A DNA stretch of 64,000 nucleotides from RCIO01 sp040880025 (GTDB lineage Bacteria > Pseudomonadota > Alphaproteobacteria > Rhizobiales > Rhizobiaceae): the NCBI GenBank assembly GCA_040880025.1, contig JBBDJD010000013.1:1-64000 (forward strand), read 5' to 3'. Made by a program: the position numbers and the translations under genes. This document shows, one piece after another, positions 26,878 to 35,800 of this stretch. The notes below the pieces were generated by a model. The model was given only the letters and a program-made list of their open reading frames with translations, was not told the DNA's origin and searched no databases. Every line of letters begins with the position of its first letter. The first letter of the stretch is position 1.

Positions 26878-27944
26878 TGAAAGCAACAACCCCTTCACGG
26901 CAGTTACAAATTGGCGACCGGCTCATCGGCGAGGGGCATCCCGCCTATCTCGTCGCCGAGATTGGAACCAATCACAATGGCGATCTCGATCTGGCGCGAA
27001 AGACGATAGACGCGGCAAAAGCCGCGGGCGCCGACGCCGTCAAGTTCCAGAACTATCACACCGATGATTTTATTGCCGACCGGACACTAACCTATACGTA
27101 TGATGGAAAGGATGGTCCGGTCACCGAGAACCTCTACGAGATGTTCAAGCGCGTCGAGCTCGGCCAAGAGCAGCTTGCGCGCATTTCAGAACACTGCGCC
27201 GTGACGGGAATAGATTGGCATTCGACGCCGACAAGCATGAGCGGCGTGAAAACGCTGACCGACCTGGGTGTGTCGGTCCTGAAGAACGGGTCCGATTATC
27301 TGGGCGATCTGGACCTCATCGAGGGAATGGGGAACACCGGCCTTCCGGTCGTGCTCTCCAGCGGCATGGCTACGATGGCCGATATCGACGATGCGGTGAG
27401 ATGCTTTCGCCGGACGGGAAACGACCAGCTCATCCTGCTTCAATGCACGTCGCAATATCCGACCCCGGCCGACGAGGCGAATATCCGCCGCGTGCGTTCC
27501 TTGGCCGATGCCTTCGGCTGTCTTTCGGGCTTCAGCGATCATACCGCGGGTATCGCGGCGTCGGTCGCGGCCGTCACTCTTGGCGCCGTATGGATCGAAA
27601 AACACTTCACACTCGATCGCTCGCTACCGGGACCCGATCACGCCTTTTCTTCCGATCCAGACGAATTCGCAGAATTGGCCGCAGCTCTTCGATTCACGGA
27701 AGTCGCGCTGGGTCAAAGCGCGATAGTGCTTAGCGAACGGGAAGTTGGCGCTCGAACTCAGCACCGGCTTTCATGCTCCGCCGCACGGAATTTGGCTCCC
27801 GGACACAGGCTTGCCCAGGCGGATATTCGGTACGTTCGTCCGGGGTCGGGGATACCTCCGCGGGACGCACATCTGATCCTGGGACGCCGGCTGGCGAAAG
27901 AAGTGCCGGCGGGTCGGCATATTCTGCTCGATGACCTCGACTGA
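26877..27944 (+). CDS. pseI: Pseudaminic acid synthase (PseI, NeuB family)
   Basis: A 355-residue NeuB-family synthase with complete active site: Glu28 in AEIG, NHNG (32-35), VKFQ (55-58), SSGMATM, LLQCTSQYPTP, and the metal-binding His222 (GFSDHT) and His243 (EKHFTLDR), followed by GPDHAF. The C-terminal SAF domain spans about 290-350. It condenses PEP with 2,4-diacetamido-2,4,6-trideoxy-altrose to pseudaminate. ATG at 26877 overlaps the pseG TGA; a TTG three bases earlier is in frame. It ends the pseBCGI operon, convergent with the next gene by 7 bp. Confidence 0.93.
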   Translation: MKATTPSRQLQIGDRLIGEGHPAYLVAEIGTNHNGDLDLARKTIDAAKAAGADAVKFQNYHTDDFIADRTLTYTYDGKDGPVTENLYEMFKRVELGQEQLARISEHCAVTGIDWHSTPTSMSGVKTLTDLGVSVLKNGSDYLGDLDLIEGMGNTGLPVVLSSGMATMADIDDAVRCFRRTGNDQLILLQCTSQYPTPADEANIRRVRSLADAFGCLSGFSDHTAGIAASVAAVTLGAVWIEKHFTLDRSLPGPDHAFSSDPDEFAELAAALRFTEVALGQSAIVLSEREVGARTQHRLSCSAARNLAPGHRLAQADIRYVRPGSGIPPRDAHLILGRRLAKEVPAGRHILLDDLD

Positions 27945-27951
27945 CGAATCT

Positions 27952-28995
27952 TCACTCCAGATCGGAGGTCTCGAGAAGCGTATTGGCCGGAATATCGCGG
28001 CTCGCGCGTCGGCCGAGCATCTCGTCGATACGCTTGGTGGGAATGCCGGTGCCGGGGCGCTTCCCGTCGATGATCTCGGCCGACAGCACTTCGCCTTTCG
28101 CGATATCCCGGAGGGTAGCCACGGAGCGATAGTATTGCGCCGCGCCCGCGAGATCGCGCTGTGAGGGAATGATGGCCTGCTGACCCAACGCCGCCTCGGC
28201 GCTGCGGATCCGCCTTGCCCAATCCATCAACTCGTCCGGCTCCATCGATTCGTGAGCGTGAAAGGCAGTTTCTCGTCGATCGAGGATCAGCCGCTTTTCG
28301 ATGATGTGCGCCCCGAGAGCGACGGCCAGAAAGTCCATGTCGCTGTCCTGATTGGGCGAGGAGTATCCAACCGGCCCCGGCATCGTCGCGAGAAGATGCG
28401 ATATCGCCCGCATGTTCATCTCGCCCGCGACATCGGTGTGGTAGTCGTGTAGCGGCACGACCACTGACCCACCCGCATCGAGATGCCATGCGCAGAGCTC
28501 GTCGAGTTCGTCCTGCGTCGTCGGCCCGAGATCGACGATCATCGGTTTTCCGGTTTTTCCGATATGCTTGATCAAGTGGCGGTAAGTGGTGTCCCACGCG
28601 CCGATCTTGTGGGCGGCGATGCCGATCTCCTCCAACACATCGATGCCGTCGCAGTAGTCGCAGGTGGCAAGGAACTCGATATCCGCGTCGCGGCATGCCT
28701 CTGCGATCTGTTTCCACTCGCTCTTCTCGAATGCCAGCGCCGAGAACATCTGGCGCATGTTCGCGGTGGTTTCTCTACCGTCCACCACCAATTTGTAGGT
28801 CGCATGCTCCCGCGTGTCCTGATTGGCGTCGACCAACTGAAACTTAACCGCGTCCATCCCCGCCGACTTCGCGGCGGCTACCAGCGCGAGCGCCTTGTTC
28901 AGGTCTCCCAGGCACGTGGTCCCGACTTCCGCCATCAGGTAACAGGGTTGACCCGCACCAACTTCTCGTCGGCCAATTTTCAGCGTGTCTGGCAT
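27952..28995 (-). CDS. Divergent NeuB-family protein lacking metal-binding histidines
   Basis: A 347-residue NeuB-like TIM barrel with C-terminal SAF domain (about 285-345). The fold signature is clear (CYLMAEVG, MDAVKFQ at 48-53, AVALGAHIIEK, KRPGTGIPTKRID). Key sites are changed: NHNG is TTCLG (26-30), the first metal His region GYSDH is GYSSP (210-214), the second EKHF is EKRL (233-236), and the STG loop is VDLGPTT. Glu23 and Lys51 remain. It is unlikely to be an ordinary metal-dependent PEP condensing synthase. A good GGAG precedes the ATG at 28995. It is the last gene of a seven-gene minus-strand operon. Confidence 0.8.
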   Translation of the reverse strand: MPDTLKIGRREVGAGQPCYLMAEVGTTCLGDLNKALALVAAAKSAGMDAVKFQLVDANQDTREHATYKLVVDGRETTANMRQMFSALAFEKSEWKQIAEACRDADIEFLATCDYCDGIDVLEEIGIAAHKIGAWDTTYRHLIKHIGKTGKPMIVDLGPTTQDELDELCAWHLDAGGSVVVPLHDYHTDVAGEMNMRAISHLLATMPGPVGYSSPNQDSDMDFLAVALGAHIIEKRLILDRRETAFHAHESMEPDELMDWARRIRSAEAALGQQAIIPSQRDLAGAAQYYRSVATLRDIAKGEVLSAEIIDGKRPGTGIPTKRIDEMLGRRASRDIPANTLLETSDLE

Positions 28996-29011
28996 GGTGT
29001 CTCCGAAAGGT

Positions 29012-29740
29012 TCAGCTGGGCCGGGCAATTCTGCGGCCGATAGCCATTATGCGGCGCGCCTCCATCTCGCCCAAAGCGAAGATCGCGTCAACTGCCGCGA
29101 GATGACTGTGAAAACCTGACCAGATCTGAGGATAGGTTGCCGGCGAATAGTCGTGAAACATCACTTCGATGCCGGCATCCGCGAACAGGTCCAAATTGAG
29201 GTAGTTGCGCCCCAATGAACCCGAGAGGTACTGGCTGGCGCCGACCTGCCGACAAATGTCGAGCACTAGGTGAGACTTCGCGGATTCAAGCTCCATGGCG
29301 GAACTGTGCACAAGTGGTGTGCTGATCCCCAGAAGGTCGAGCGATGCACGGTTTAACGCATCGACCGGAGGAAGGAACAAGGGTGGCTGCCTGTCTGGCT
29401 CGGCCTGTTCCGGAAAATGCGGCTCCAGCCTCGGCCAGAGCGACTTGAAGGCCGGGGAACGTCCATAGTTCAACTTCAAGGACTGGGCGTGTTTTTTTGC
29501 CCACCGGCCTTTGTCGGCAACGCGAAGCCGGTTGATTTCCAGTGCGCCGAAATTTCCGCTGGTCAGGAGCGGGATCGTCAACCACGCCGCGCCATCCGGC
29601 GTCCTGATGCGGTTCCGGTTCGTGAAGCTATTCTTCTCAAACTGCACGTGATCTAGAACAACATGAACATCGCTTGCGGCGATCCTGTCGAAATAGCCAA
29701 GCCACGGCAGATAGGCTGGCTGACTGATCGAGATTATCAC
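29012..29740 (-). CDS. wbqC: WbqC-family protein
   Basis: A 242-residue WbqC-like protein (PF08889). The N-terminal hallmark ISQPAYLPWLGYFDRIAASD is followed by HVQFEKNSFTNRNRIRTPDG and WLTIPL, and the later ASQYLSGSLGRNYLN is also conserved. WbqC proteins occur in O-antigen and sugar-modification clusters. Their biochemical role is not settled; a role in acylation or amide formation of amino sugars has been guessed from context. The GTG at 29740 overlaps the upstream methyltransferase stop (GTGA), showing tight coupling. The next gene, the divergent NeuB-like one, starts 17 bp downstream. Confidence 0.88.
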   Translation of the reverse strand: MIISISQPAYLPWLGYFDRIAASDVHVVLDHVQFEKNSFTNRNRIRTPDGAAWLTIPLLTSGNFGALEINRLRVADKGRWAKKHAQSLKLNYGRSPAFKSLWPRLEPHFPEQAEPDRQPPLFLPPVDALNRASLDLLGISTPLVHSSAMELESAKSHLVLDICRQVGASQYLSGSLGRNYLNLDLFADAGIEVMFHDYSPATYPQIWSGFHSHLAAVDAIFALGEMEARRIMAIGRRIARPS

Positions 29741-30348
29741 AAGACTTTCCGTTCCTTATACATGTAAATAGTAAAATCACGATGATGATAATCTGTTCGT
29801 AAAATAACCCAAGGCGTAATTGTTCGACAATAATCAAATACTTCTAGTGGGTCTGCATAATATTCATTAGGTTCTTTGTCAGTCGTCCAATCGCTAAGGC
29901 TATTGAATGCTATCGCGAGTCGTGCAGAATTAAACATTTGTTCTATAATTCGCCTCATAATTGCGGGTGCATCGGAGCCAAGTAGATAAAATATTCCGTT
30001 TGCAGAAACGACGTCGTAGGTATCAATCCAATCAATAAGAATGTTTCCCTGAAGTATTCGCAAGTTTGGATGCAATCGCTGTGCTTCCGCTACCATCGCC
30101 TGCGACAAATCAATGCCTTCATAGTCTAGGCCGCTTTGTTTCGCGAGCAGGTAGTCAGCGTAGTCGGCGAAACCGCATCCAACATCGAGCAGGCTTTTGC
30201 CATCCAGAGGCATAACCTCCGAAAGCACTGCAAACTTGGCGGCTTGGCTTGCGGGATGCCCGTAGTCGCAAGCGGACGAGCTATGCCCATATCGGGCAAC
30301 AAGATCGTCGTAGTGGCTTCCAATTTTCTCAAAAATACATTGGTTCAC
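29737..30348 (-). CDS. SAM-dependent methyltransferase, low-GC gene
   Basis: A 203-residue class I methyltransferase if started at the GTG at 30348 (MNQCIFEKIGSHYDDL), which has GAGG 8 nt upstream. SAM motif I is SLLDVGCGFADYADYL, the acidic loop EGIDLSQAMV, and motif IV TYDVVSANGIFYLL. The substrate is unknown. Base composition is distinctly AT-richer than the flanking genes, with codons such as ATA, AAT and TTA, which suggests separate acquisition. It overlaps wbqC downstream and lies 10 bp after the aminotransferase. Confidence 0.8.
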   Translation of the reverse strand: MNQCIFEKIGSHYDDLVARYGHSSSACDYGHPASQAAKFAVLSEVMPLDGKSLLDVGCGFADYADYLLAKQSGLDYEGIDLSQAMVAEAQRLHPNLRILQGNILIDWIDTYDVVSANGIFYLLGSDAPAIMRRIIEQMFNSARLAIAFNSLSDWTTDKEPNEYYADPLEVFDYCRTITPWVILRTDYHHRDFTIYMYKERKVL

Positions 30349-30358
30349 AGGTCGCGCC

Positions 30359-31390
30359 TCATTCCAGAACCTGGCGGACGGCGGCAACAACGCTGCCCCG
30401 TTCCTCGCCGGTTAGCGTTGGATATAGCGGAATCGACAACAGCGTACGGTATGCTTGATCAGCGTGTCGTAAGTTCCCGTTCGTTGGCTCCCAAGGCCAC
30501 ACGGGCTGCTCTGCGCCGATACTCTGATCACGAAGGCGAGAAATTACTGTCTCGACGTCGTGTTGTCGGAGTTGGATCGCATATCGATACCAAATGCGAT
30601 TGTCGTCATCCACCGGTAACGAGATTACATCGGAATCTTCCAAATCAGCGAAGGCTTGACTATAGAACTGGGCATGCAGGCGCCGCTGATCAATGAGCGT
30701 ATCGAGCTTCGCTAACTGGACACGGGCAAGCGCCGCTTCCAAGTCGGTCAACTTATCGTTCATACGGAACGCTGAAGGCGCCTGATCCGTGTAGTCTCGC
30801 ATATTTGCTGCCGCATCAAGCACGCTGTCGTCATTGCCAAGTAGTGCGCCGCCTTCCCCGGCACCAAGCAGCTTCGTTGCATAGAGCGACGTGATTGCGA
30901 TATCTGCATTAGTCCCCATGTGATCACGGCTCAATCCATGCGCACAATCTTCAATGACAGGAATTCCGAAACGGCGCAATTCGTCAATTCTGGCCGCAAC
31001 CCCAAATGTATGGACGGCCACGATTCCTTTTGTATGCTTTCCAACCAGATTGGCTACGCTGGCAGGGTCGAGGGTCCACGCCCCGGGAATGACGTCCGCC
31101 GTCACTGGCTTCGCGCCGCACGCGAGAACCGCGTTCGCCAACGCCACGCACCCATAAGCAGGTATGATGATTTCATCCTCACTGCGGGCACCGATGGTCA
31201 GCAACGCAAGACGTAGCGCTGCTAGGCCGGACCCTACGGCGATACAACGCCGCCGCCCGACAAAGTAGGCCAGTTCGGCTTCGAAAAATTGAGTTTCCGG
31301 ACCCGTCGCCCAATGTCCGCTACGTACAACGCGCTCGACGGCTGCGACTTCCTGGAAATCATGTGTGAGCCTATTGTGAGGAACGAACAT
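30359..31390 (-). CDS. DegT/DnrJ/EryC1-family aminotransferase
   Basis: A 343-residue PLP-dependent sugar aminotransferase. GSGLAALRLAL binds the cofactor phosphate, PVIEDCAHGL carries the PLP Asp, and Lys173 in SLYATKLLGAGEGG is the Schiff-base lysine. It is shorter than the PseC, LegC and WbpE homologues elsewhere in this window and clearly diverged from them, so it is not a simple duplicate. It overlaps the upstream methyltransferase (TGATG). Its substrate may be a keto-sugar nucleotide or a keto group on a larger molecule. It belongs to the same operon as the divergent NeuB-like protein. Confidence 0.85.
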   Translation of the reverse strand: MFVPHNRLTHDFQEVAAVERVVRSGHWATGPETQFFEAELAYFVGRRRCIAVGSGLAALRLALLTIGARSEDEIIIPAYGCVALANAVLACGAKPVTADVIPGAWTLDPASVANLVGKHTKGIVAVHTFGVAARIDELRRFGIPVIEDCAHGLSRDHMGTNADIAITSLYATKLLGAGEGGALLGNDDSVLDAAANMRDYTDQAPSAFRMNDKLTDLEAALARVQLAKLDTLIDQRRLHAQFYSQAFADLEDSDVISLPVDDDNRIWYRYAIQLRQHDVETVISRLRDQSIGAEQPVWPWEPTNGNLRHADQAYRTLLSIPLYPTLTGEERGSVVAAVRQVLE

Positions 31391-32055
31391 CAGCTTCTTC
31401 GCGCGACAACGCGCCATTCTGTATGGATGCTGTCGACGTGCTCGATCGTCTCACGAAGCTCCAGCTTGGACAGCGACTCTATCGACCATTTTTCGTCGAG
31501 CAGCTCAAGCAGCTGATCACGGGAAAAAAAGGTGATGCGGTCCAGGCCCGCCAGCGATCCGGTTTCGACATCAACCACTGTTCCCGATCCATCCCCCGAT
31601 GTCGCGCCGGCACTAGTGTGATCGTCCGCGTAGCAGTTCATGAAGAATCGGCCGCCGGGACGCGTTACGCGGCCGATCTCCCGGACGGCGCGACTTATCG
31701 TCGAACGGTCGGCGCAAGTGAGGGCGGCCCTGTCTACGACCAGATCGAAATCTTCATCCGCAAAGGGAAGACTGTCGAAACTGCCGATCCTGAAGTCGCC
31801 GATTAGCCCTTCGGCGGCGAACCGGTCCTCTGCCATGCGGATTGCATCTGAACTCAATTCAATTCCTGAAACGGAGAGCCCCTCCCTGGCGGCGAACCAG
31901 AGATTGGAGCCCGTGCCGCACCCTACTTCGAGAATGCGTATCTGGTCTCTTGGCCTGTCGCTCGGCGCATTGCGGAAGACGAAGGACACGACGACATCCC
32001 AAGGGTAACTCTGGCGATGACCATTGCGATAGGTGTCTTCCCAGTATTTGCTCAT
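31390..32055 (-). CDS. SAM-dependent methyltransferase
   Basis: A 221-residue class I methyltransferase. The start MSKYWEDTYRNGHRQSYPWD is followed by ILEVGCGTGSNLW (motif I), GIELSSDAI, and FDLVVDRAALTCAD (motif IV), then VTRPGGRFFMN. It resembles small-molecule or sugar methyltransferases of polysaccharide clusters. It sits 12 bp after the FAD-enzyme stop and overlaps the aminotransferase start by one base. GC content is normal for the window, unlike the second methyltransferase of this operon. Confidence 0.83.
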   Translation of the reverse strand: MSKYWEDTYRNGHRQSYPWDVVVSFVFRNAPSDRPRDQIRILEVGCGTGSNLWFAAREGLSVSGIELSSDAIRMAEDRFAAEGLIGDFRIGSFDSLPFADEDFDLVVDRAALTCADRSTISRAVREIGRVTRPGGRFFMNCYADDHTSAGATSGDGSGTVVDVETGSLAGLDRITFFSRDQLLELLDEKWSIESLSKLELRETIEHVDSIHTEWRVVARRS

Positions 32056-32067
32056 GGTGAAAGCGCC

Positions 32068-33414
32068 TCAGAGTTCCAGATCAGCCGAAACTGCATCCAC
32101 GATGGACGCTTTGCCGAACGTACCTTCGCGCGGGAAGACAATCTCGGGACCCAGTTCGCTAAGCAGTTCGGCACGGCGGGCCCGGAGTTCGGCACCGCCC
32201 AGTTTGGGCAGGACAAATGCGGCGGGCAAGGCCTCCACGCGTACGTCCCTGTAAGTATCGTCACCGTCGACCAGACCGGCCCCGACCGCCTCTGCCCATA
32301 CCTGCCCCACGATGGCCATGGGATTCTTCCAATGCGGAAGGCTCCGGTTGGTGGGAACTTCGGCGAGGATGTATGTCAGTCCGTCTGCACCTGTTTGGCG
32401 ACCGTAAAGCCCGGCGGTTGAAAACCGGAACACATTGGTTTCCGGCCTATAGTCGTGGATGTAAGTGATGTCGGTCACGGCGGCGGGCGGTACTCGAAAC
32501 GCATAAATCAGCAGGCTAGCGGGAATTCCCTGACTTGTAGCCGGGTCTTGCTCGCCGACGGTCGCGAAGTAGCTGGCGGCAGGTCCGCTCCAGTAAACGC
32601 GTTCCGTTTGAACCGCTGATCCGTCGTCCAGGTCGATCGTTACCCGATTGGCTTTGCGATTGATTCCGGCGATCGATGCACCAAGGCGCAGTTCGACGCC
32701 AATCGATTCCAGATATTGGCGGGCGGCGATGCAGAACCCCCGCATGCCCATTTTCGACGGATACTGGTTGCGGTGCGGGAAGCCCGCGTCATTCTGTCGA
32801 GGCGGTGCGACGGACGCGGCAGCCGCCCTCTCATCGATGCGCGAGTCCTTTTTCAGTTCCAGCATCTCGATATCCGGGCCGTACCGTATGCGTTGCAGGA
32901 GCGGCAGCGAACCGAATGCGTCATGGTCCAGCAAATCGGGCTCGATCCCTGTCATCTTCCGGGCGCTGGCGGCGGCGTATGAGCCAGCGGTACTGCCGAA
33001 ATGCCTAAGGAAAAAGTCGGTGAGCGAGGCCTTCGATCCCGCTACGGCGTCATCCGCGACAGCGCGTTTCAGTTCGTCGATCGCCCGGCGCCGCAGGTCC
33101 TCGGCAAAGTGGGACATATCCGGCAGTGCGATGTCGTTTGAACGAAATCCGGAGTTGATCGAAGCATAGGTGCGGTGAATCGGGTGCATATCGGTGCCCA
33201 GGATGGCCTCGTATAATTTTCCCGAGCGGCTGTGGGCGAAGTCGAGGAGGTGGCATCCCTTGTCTACATAGAGCCCGCCCCATTCCGGTGAGCATAAAAG
33301 CCCGCCGAGTTCCGGCTGCCTCTCGATCAAGACTACGCTGTGCCCGCTGTTTCGCAGAAGCGCAGCGGCAGCGATACCGCGCATGCCACCGCCGCAGACA
33401 ACCCATTGTTTCAC
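32068..33414 (-). CDS. FAD-dependent oxidoreductase (NAD(P)-binding, amine-oxidase-like)
   Basis: A 448-residue flavoprotein. GTG start at 33414 with GGAG 9 nt upstream gives MKQWVVCGGGMRGIAAAALL, a dinucleotide-binding GxGxxG, ending in VVLIERQPELGGL (Glu for the ribose). The later VYWSGPAASYF strand and C-terminal FAD region (FPREGTFGKAS) fit the protoporphyrinogen-oxidase / UDP-galactopyranose-mutase-like superfamily. Its substrate is unknown; a sugar nucleotide or lipid-linked sugar is possible from context. It lies 20 bp after the TPR-glycosyltransferase gene. Confidence 0.75.
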   Translation of the reverse strand: MKQWVVCGGGMRGIAAAALLRNSGHSVVLIERQPELGGLLCSPEWGGLYVDKGCHLLDFAHSRSGKLYEAILGTDMHPIHRTYASINSGFRSNDIALPDMSHFAEDLRRRAIDELKRAVADDAVAGSKASLTDFFLRHFGSTAGSYAAASARKMTGIEPDLLDHDAFGSLPLLQRIRYGPDIEMLELKKDSRIDERAAAASVAPPRQNDAGFPHRNQYPSKMGMRGFCIAARQYLESIGVELRLGASIAGINRKANRVTIDLDDGSAVQTERVYWSGPAASYFATVGEQDPATSQGIPASLLIYAFRVPPAAVTDITYIHDYRPETNVFRFSTAGLYGRQTGADGLTYILAEVPTNRSLPHWKNPMAIVGQVWAEAVGAGLVDGDDTYRDVRVEALPAAFVLPKLGGAELRARRAELLSELGPEIVFPREGTFGKASIVDAVSADLEL

Positions 33415-33433
33415 AAGTCGCTCCAATTGACCG

Positions 33434-35800
33434 TCAGGTTTCCGTGACTGTCGGCGTCTTGCTGCCCACGGCCCGGGAAGCCATCGTTGCAATATTAGGA
33501 TCGCCGTTCGTCAGATATTCCTCAACTTTTTCCATATGCCATTTGGGAAAACCCGGAACCGCGCGCCTCAAGAAGGGCATATAACCGTAATTGTAAGGAA
33601 CCATGATCGAGGGTGAACCGAGATATTCGATCATCAGCGCCGCTCGTTCCCGCAAATCCTGCGGGATGGATTGTCGATCGGCCGCAAGCAGCATTCTTTC
33701 GTAGTCGACCCGGTCAGACGGCTGCAGCAGCCCGATCGGAAAATCCGTATTGCCGGTCGTCGAGCACACGATAACGGGGACTCCCTTCGCCGTCAGTTCA
33801 AGCGCTGCTGTTCCGTGCCACAGGAGGCCCAGATCCATGATAGGCAGAAGCTCGTTCACATTGAACCAGCGATGCTTGAGCTTGAAGACATTCTCCGGCA
33901 ACTCGTCGCCCACCATATCGAGAAAGGTCTCTGTCGGCGATGCGATCTCCTTGCGCACCTCATTCGGGTGCGGCTTGATCAGCAGCATGACGCCAAGGTC
34001 CCGCCCGACGGTCTCGACCGTGTGGCGGATCCAGTCGACCATGTCCGAATGGGCATTTCCACCCTCGACGTCGACGCCGATGTCGTAGGGAATTTTTCCG
34101 AACAGGCAGATCACCTTGCCGCCTCCGGCTCTATGCCTTTCGATATTCTCCATCATCGCTGCAGCGTCAGGCGATTGTTCGATGCGGGCACGGTCATAGG
34201 CGATCAATTTTTCGATCCTCTCAAGGATCGGTGTCCTGTCCGGAATTGAAGCGCACCAAGCGTCGAAGTTCGATTTCGTTGCACGATGTGGCATCCGCAA
34301 TCCCTGACTGGCCGTCAGATTCTGTACCGAAAGGGCGCTACTCACCTTGTTACCCATATTGGAGTAGTAATGTTCATAGGCGGCGACATAAGCCACATAC
34401 TCCATGTCGACATCCGCCCGGTGGGCGCGGCAATAGAGCTTGTAGACCGCCGCGGGCACGTAGTGCGACATTCCGCTCAAGAACCGCACCGACCATCCGC
34501 GACGCTTCGCGATTTCGTGGATGCGCATGCAGACGGTGAGGGACATGTCGGCCATCGCTATTGACTCTTGCATGACCGCGCGTGCCATGGGGTGGGTGAA
34601 ATCCACTGTGTAACGTCGCAGCACGGTGCACATACGCTCGCGGATCGGTTGGAAAAAATTGATGCCGCAAGCTGAAACGACCCCGCGCTCGGGCTCGACC
34701 GTCCATTCATGTCGAGGTTTGCCCCGAGGCAGCGTCTCATCCGTCAGCCGTTCCCGTGTGTGATCGATAAGACCCTGCAGTGCGTCTATGTCAGCATCGC
34801 CGGTCGGACTCCGGTCGAGCAAGCTGGTCCGGTCCATTACAACCGTCTTGAAGCCATGTTTGCGCATTTCCGCGACCGTGAGCCCGGTCCACACGGAAAA
34901 GAGCGCGGACTGATTGACGAGCGGAATGCATAATCCGCGGATCGGCTCCTTGAGAGGAACGCGCTCCCAAATCTCGTAGCTGTCCCGGATGACTTCGAGA
35001 CGCGATCGGAACTGGGCGACTTTGGAGGGTTCATTGTCGCCCGCATTGGGAAGGGCGGCTCGTGCCCGGGAGTTTTCCCCGAGTGCATTGTGAATGTAAG
35101 CGGTGAAGAAGGCGCGATGGGTCGCCGGCGCTTTCGCGCCTGCTACCTGCCACGCCTCGTCGATCCGGTCGGTCTGCAGCAAAGCCCTGATGAGGGTGAA
35201 AAGGGTCTCGAACGCGGAGTTCTTGACTTCCGATTGAACGGAGACTGCTTTCTTAAGCACCACGGCAGCCTCGTCATAGCGGCGAAGGGCCATGAGAAAC
35301 CCTCCATAGCGGCCGATGACGGGGGAGTTCGGATGTCGGGCGAAGAACCCTTTCCAAACTTCCTCTTCCTCTTCGATCATCAGATGATCGTGCAGCCGCG
35401 CCGTGAACCACCGAACCAGAGCGTCGGCATAGTCCGATTCCGCGAGCGCGGCCCGGCCCAGGGAAACAGCCTCCGCAACGCGCCGCTCGTCGAACAGCAG
35501 ATCGCCAAGCGCGATCGACAGACGATGGTCCCTTGCTCGCCCTGTACCCTGGCGAAGCGTTCCGATCGCATCGTCGATCCGGCCCTGCTCGCGAAGGAGT
35601 TGCGCATTGATCAGATATGTCCCGGCGACTGCGGGGTTCCGCTCGATTTGCTCCGTGGCCAATTCGAGCGCCCGCTCCGGGTCGGTATTTCCCAGAGCCG
35701 CGATGGCGCCCAGTTCCGCCTTGGGACGCGAAGAGCCTCGCTGGCCCAGCAGCTTGCGCTTCGCTCTCTTTGCAAGCTGTAGGATCGTCCCAATAGCCAT
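33434..35800 (-). CDS. TPR-domain protein fused to KpsS-like glycosyltransferase
   Basis: A 788-residue protein. Residues about 28-230 form TPR-like helical repeats (for example DPERALELATEQIERNP, GRIDDAIGTLRQG, RYDEAAVVLKKAV). Residues about 280-760 form a GT-B-like domain related to capsule enzymes: KVICLFGKIPYDIG, LLIKPHPNE (the KPHP motif) and LLWHGTAALELTAKGVPVIV at the donor site. TPR-plus-GT architecture occurs in protein glycosyltransferases that modify flagellin with nonulosonic acids. Combined with the pse and leg genes, this makes a CMP-nonulosonate transferase a reasonable guess. It is the first gene of the seven-gene operon; ATG at 35800. Confidence 0.72.
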   Translation of the reverse strand: MAIGTILQLAKRAKRKLLGQRGSSRPKAELGAIAALGNTDPERALELATEQIERNPAVAGTYLINAQLLREQGRIDDAIGTLRQGTGRARDHRLSIALGDLLFDERRVAEAVSLGRAALAESDYADALVRWFTARLHDHLMIEEEEEVWKGFFARHPNSPVIGRYGGFLMALRRYDEAAVVLKKAVSVQSEVKNSAFETLFTLIRALLQTDRIDEAWQVAGAKAPATHRAFFTAYIHNALGENSRARAALPNAGDNEPSKVAQFRSRLEVIRDSYEIWERVPLKEPIRGLCIPLVNQSALFSVWTGLTVAEMRKHGFKTVVMDRTSLLDRSPTGDADIDALQGLIDHTRERLTDETLPRGKPRHEWTVEPERGVVSACGINFFQPIRERMCTVLRRYTVDFTHPMARAVMQESIAMADMSLTVCMRIHEIAKRRGWSVRFLSGMSHYVPAAVYKLYCRAHRADVDMEYVAYVAAYEHYYSNMGNKVSSALSVQNLTASQGLRMPHRATKSNFDAWCASIPDRTPILERIEKLIAYDRARIEQSPDAAAMMENIERHRAGGGKVICLFGKIPYDIGVDVEGGNAHSDMVDWIRHTVETVGRDLGVMLLIKPHPNEVRKEIASPTETFLDMVGDELPENVFKLKHRWFNVNELLPIMDLGLLWHGTAALELTAKGVPVIVCSTTGNTDFPIGLLQPSDRVDYERMLLAADRQSIPQDLRERAALMIEYLGSPSIMVPYNYGYMPFLRRAVPGFPKWHMEKVEEYLTNGDPNIATMASRAVGSKTPTVTET

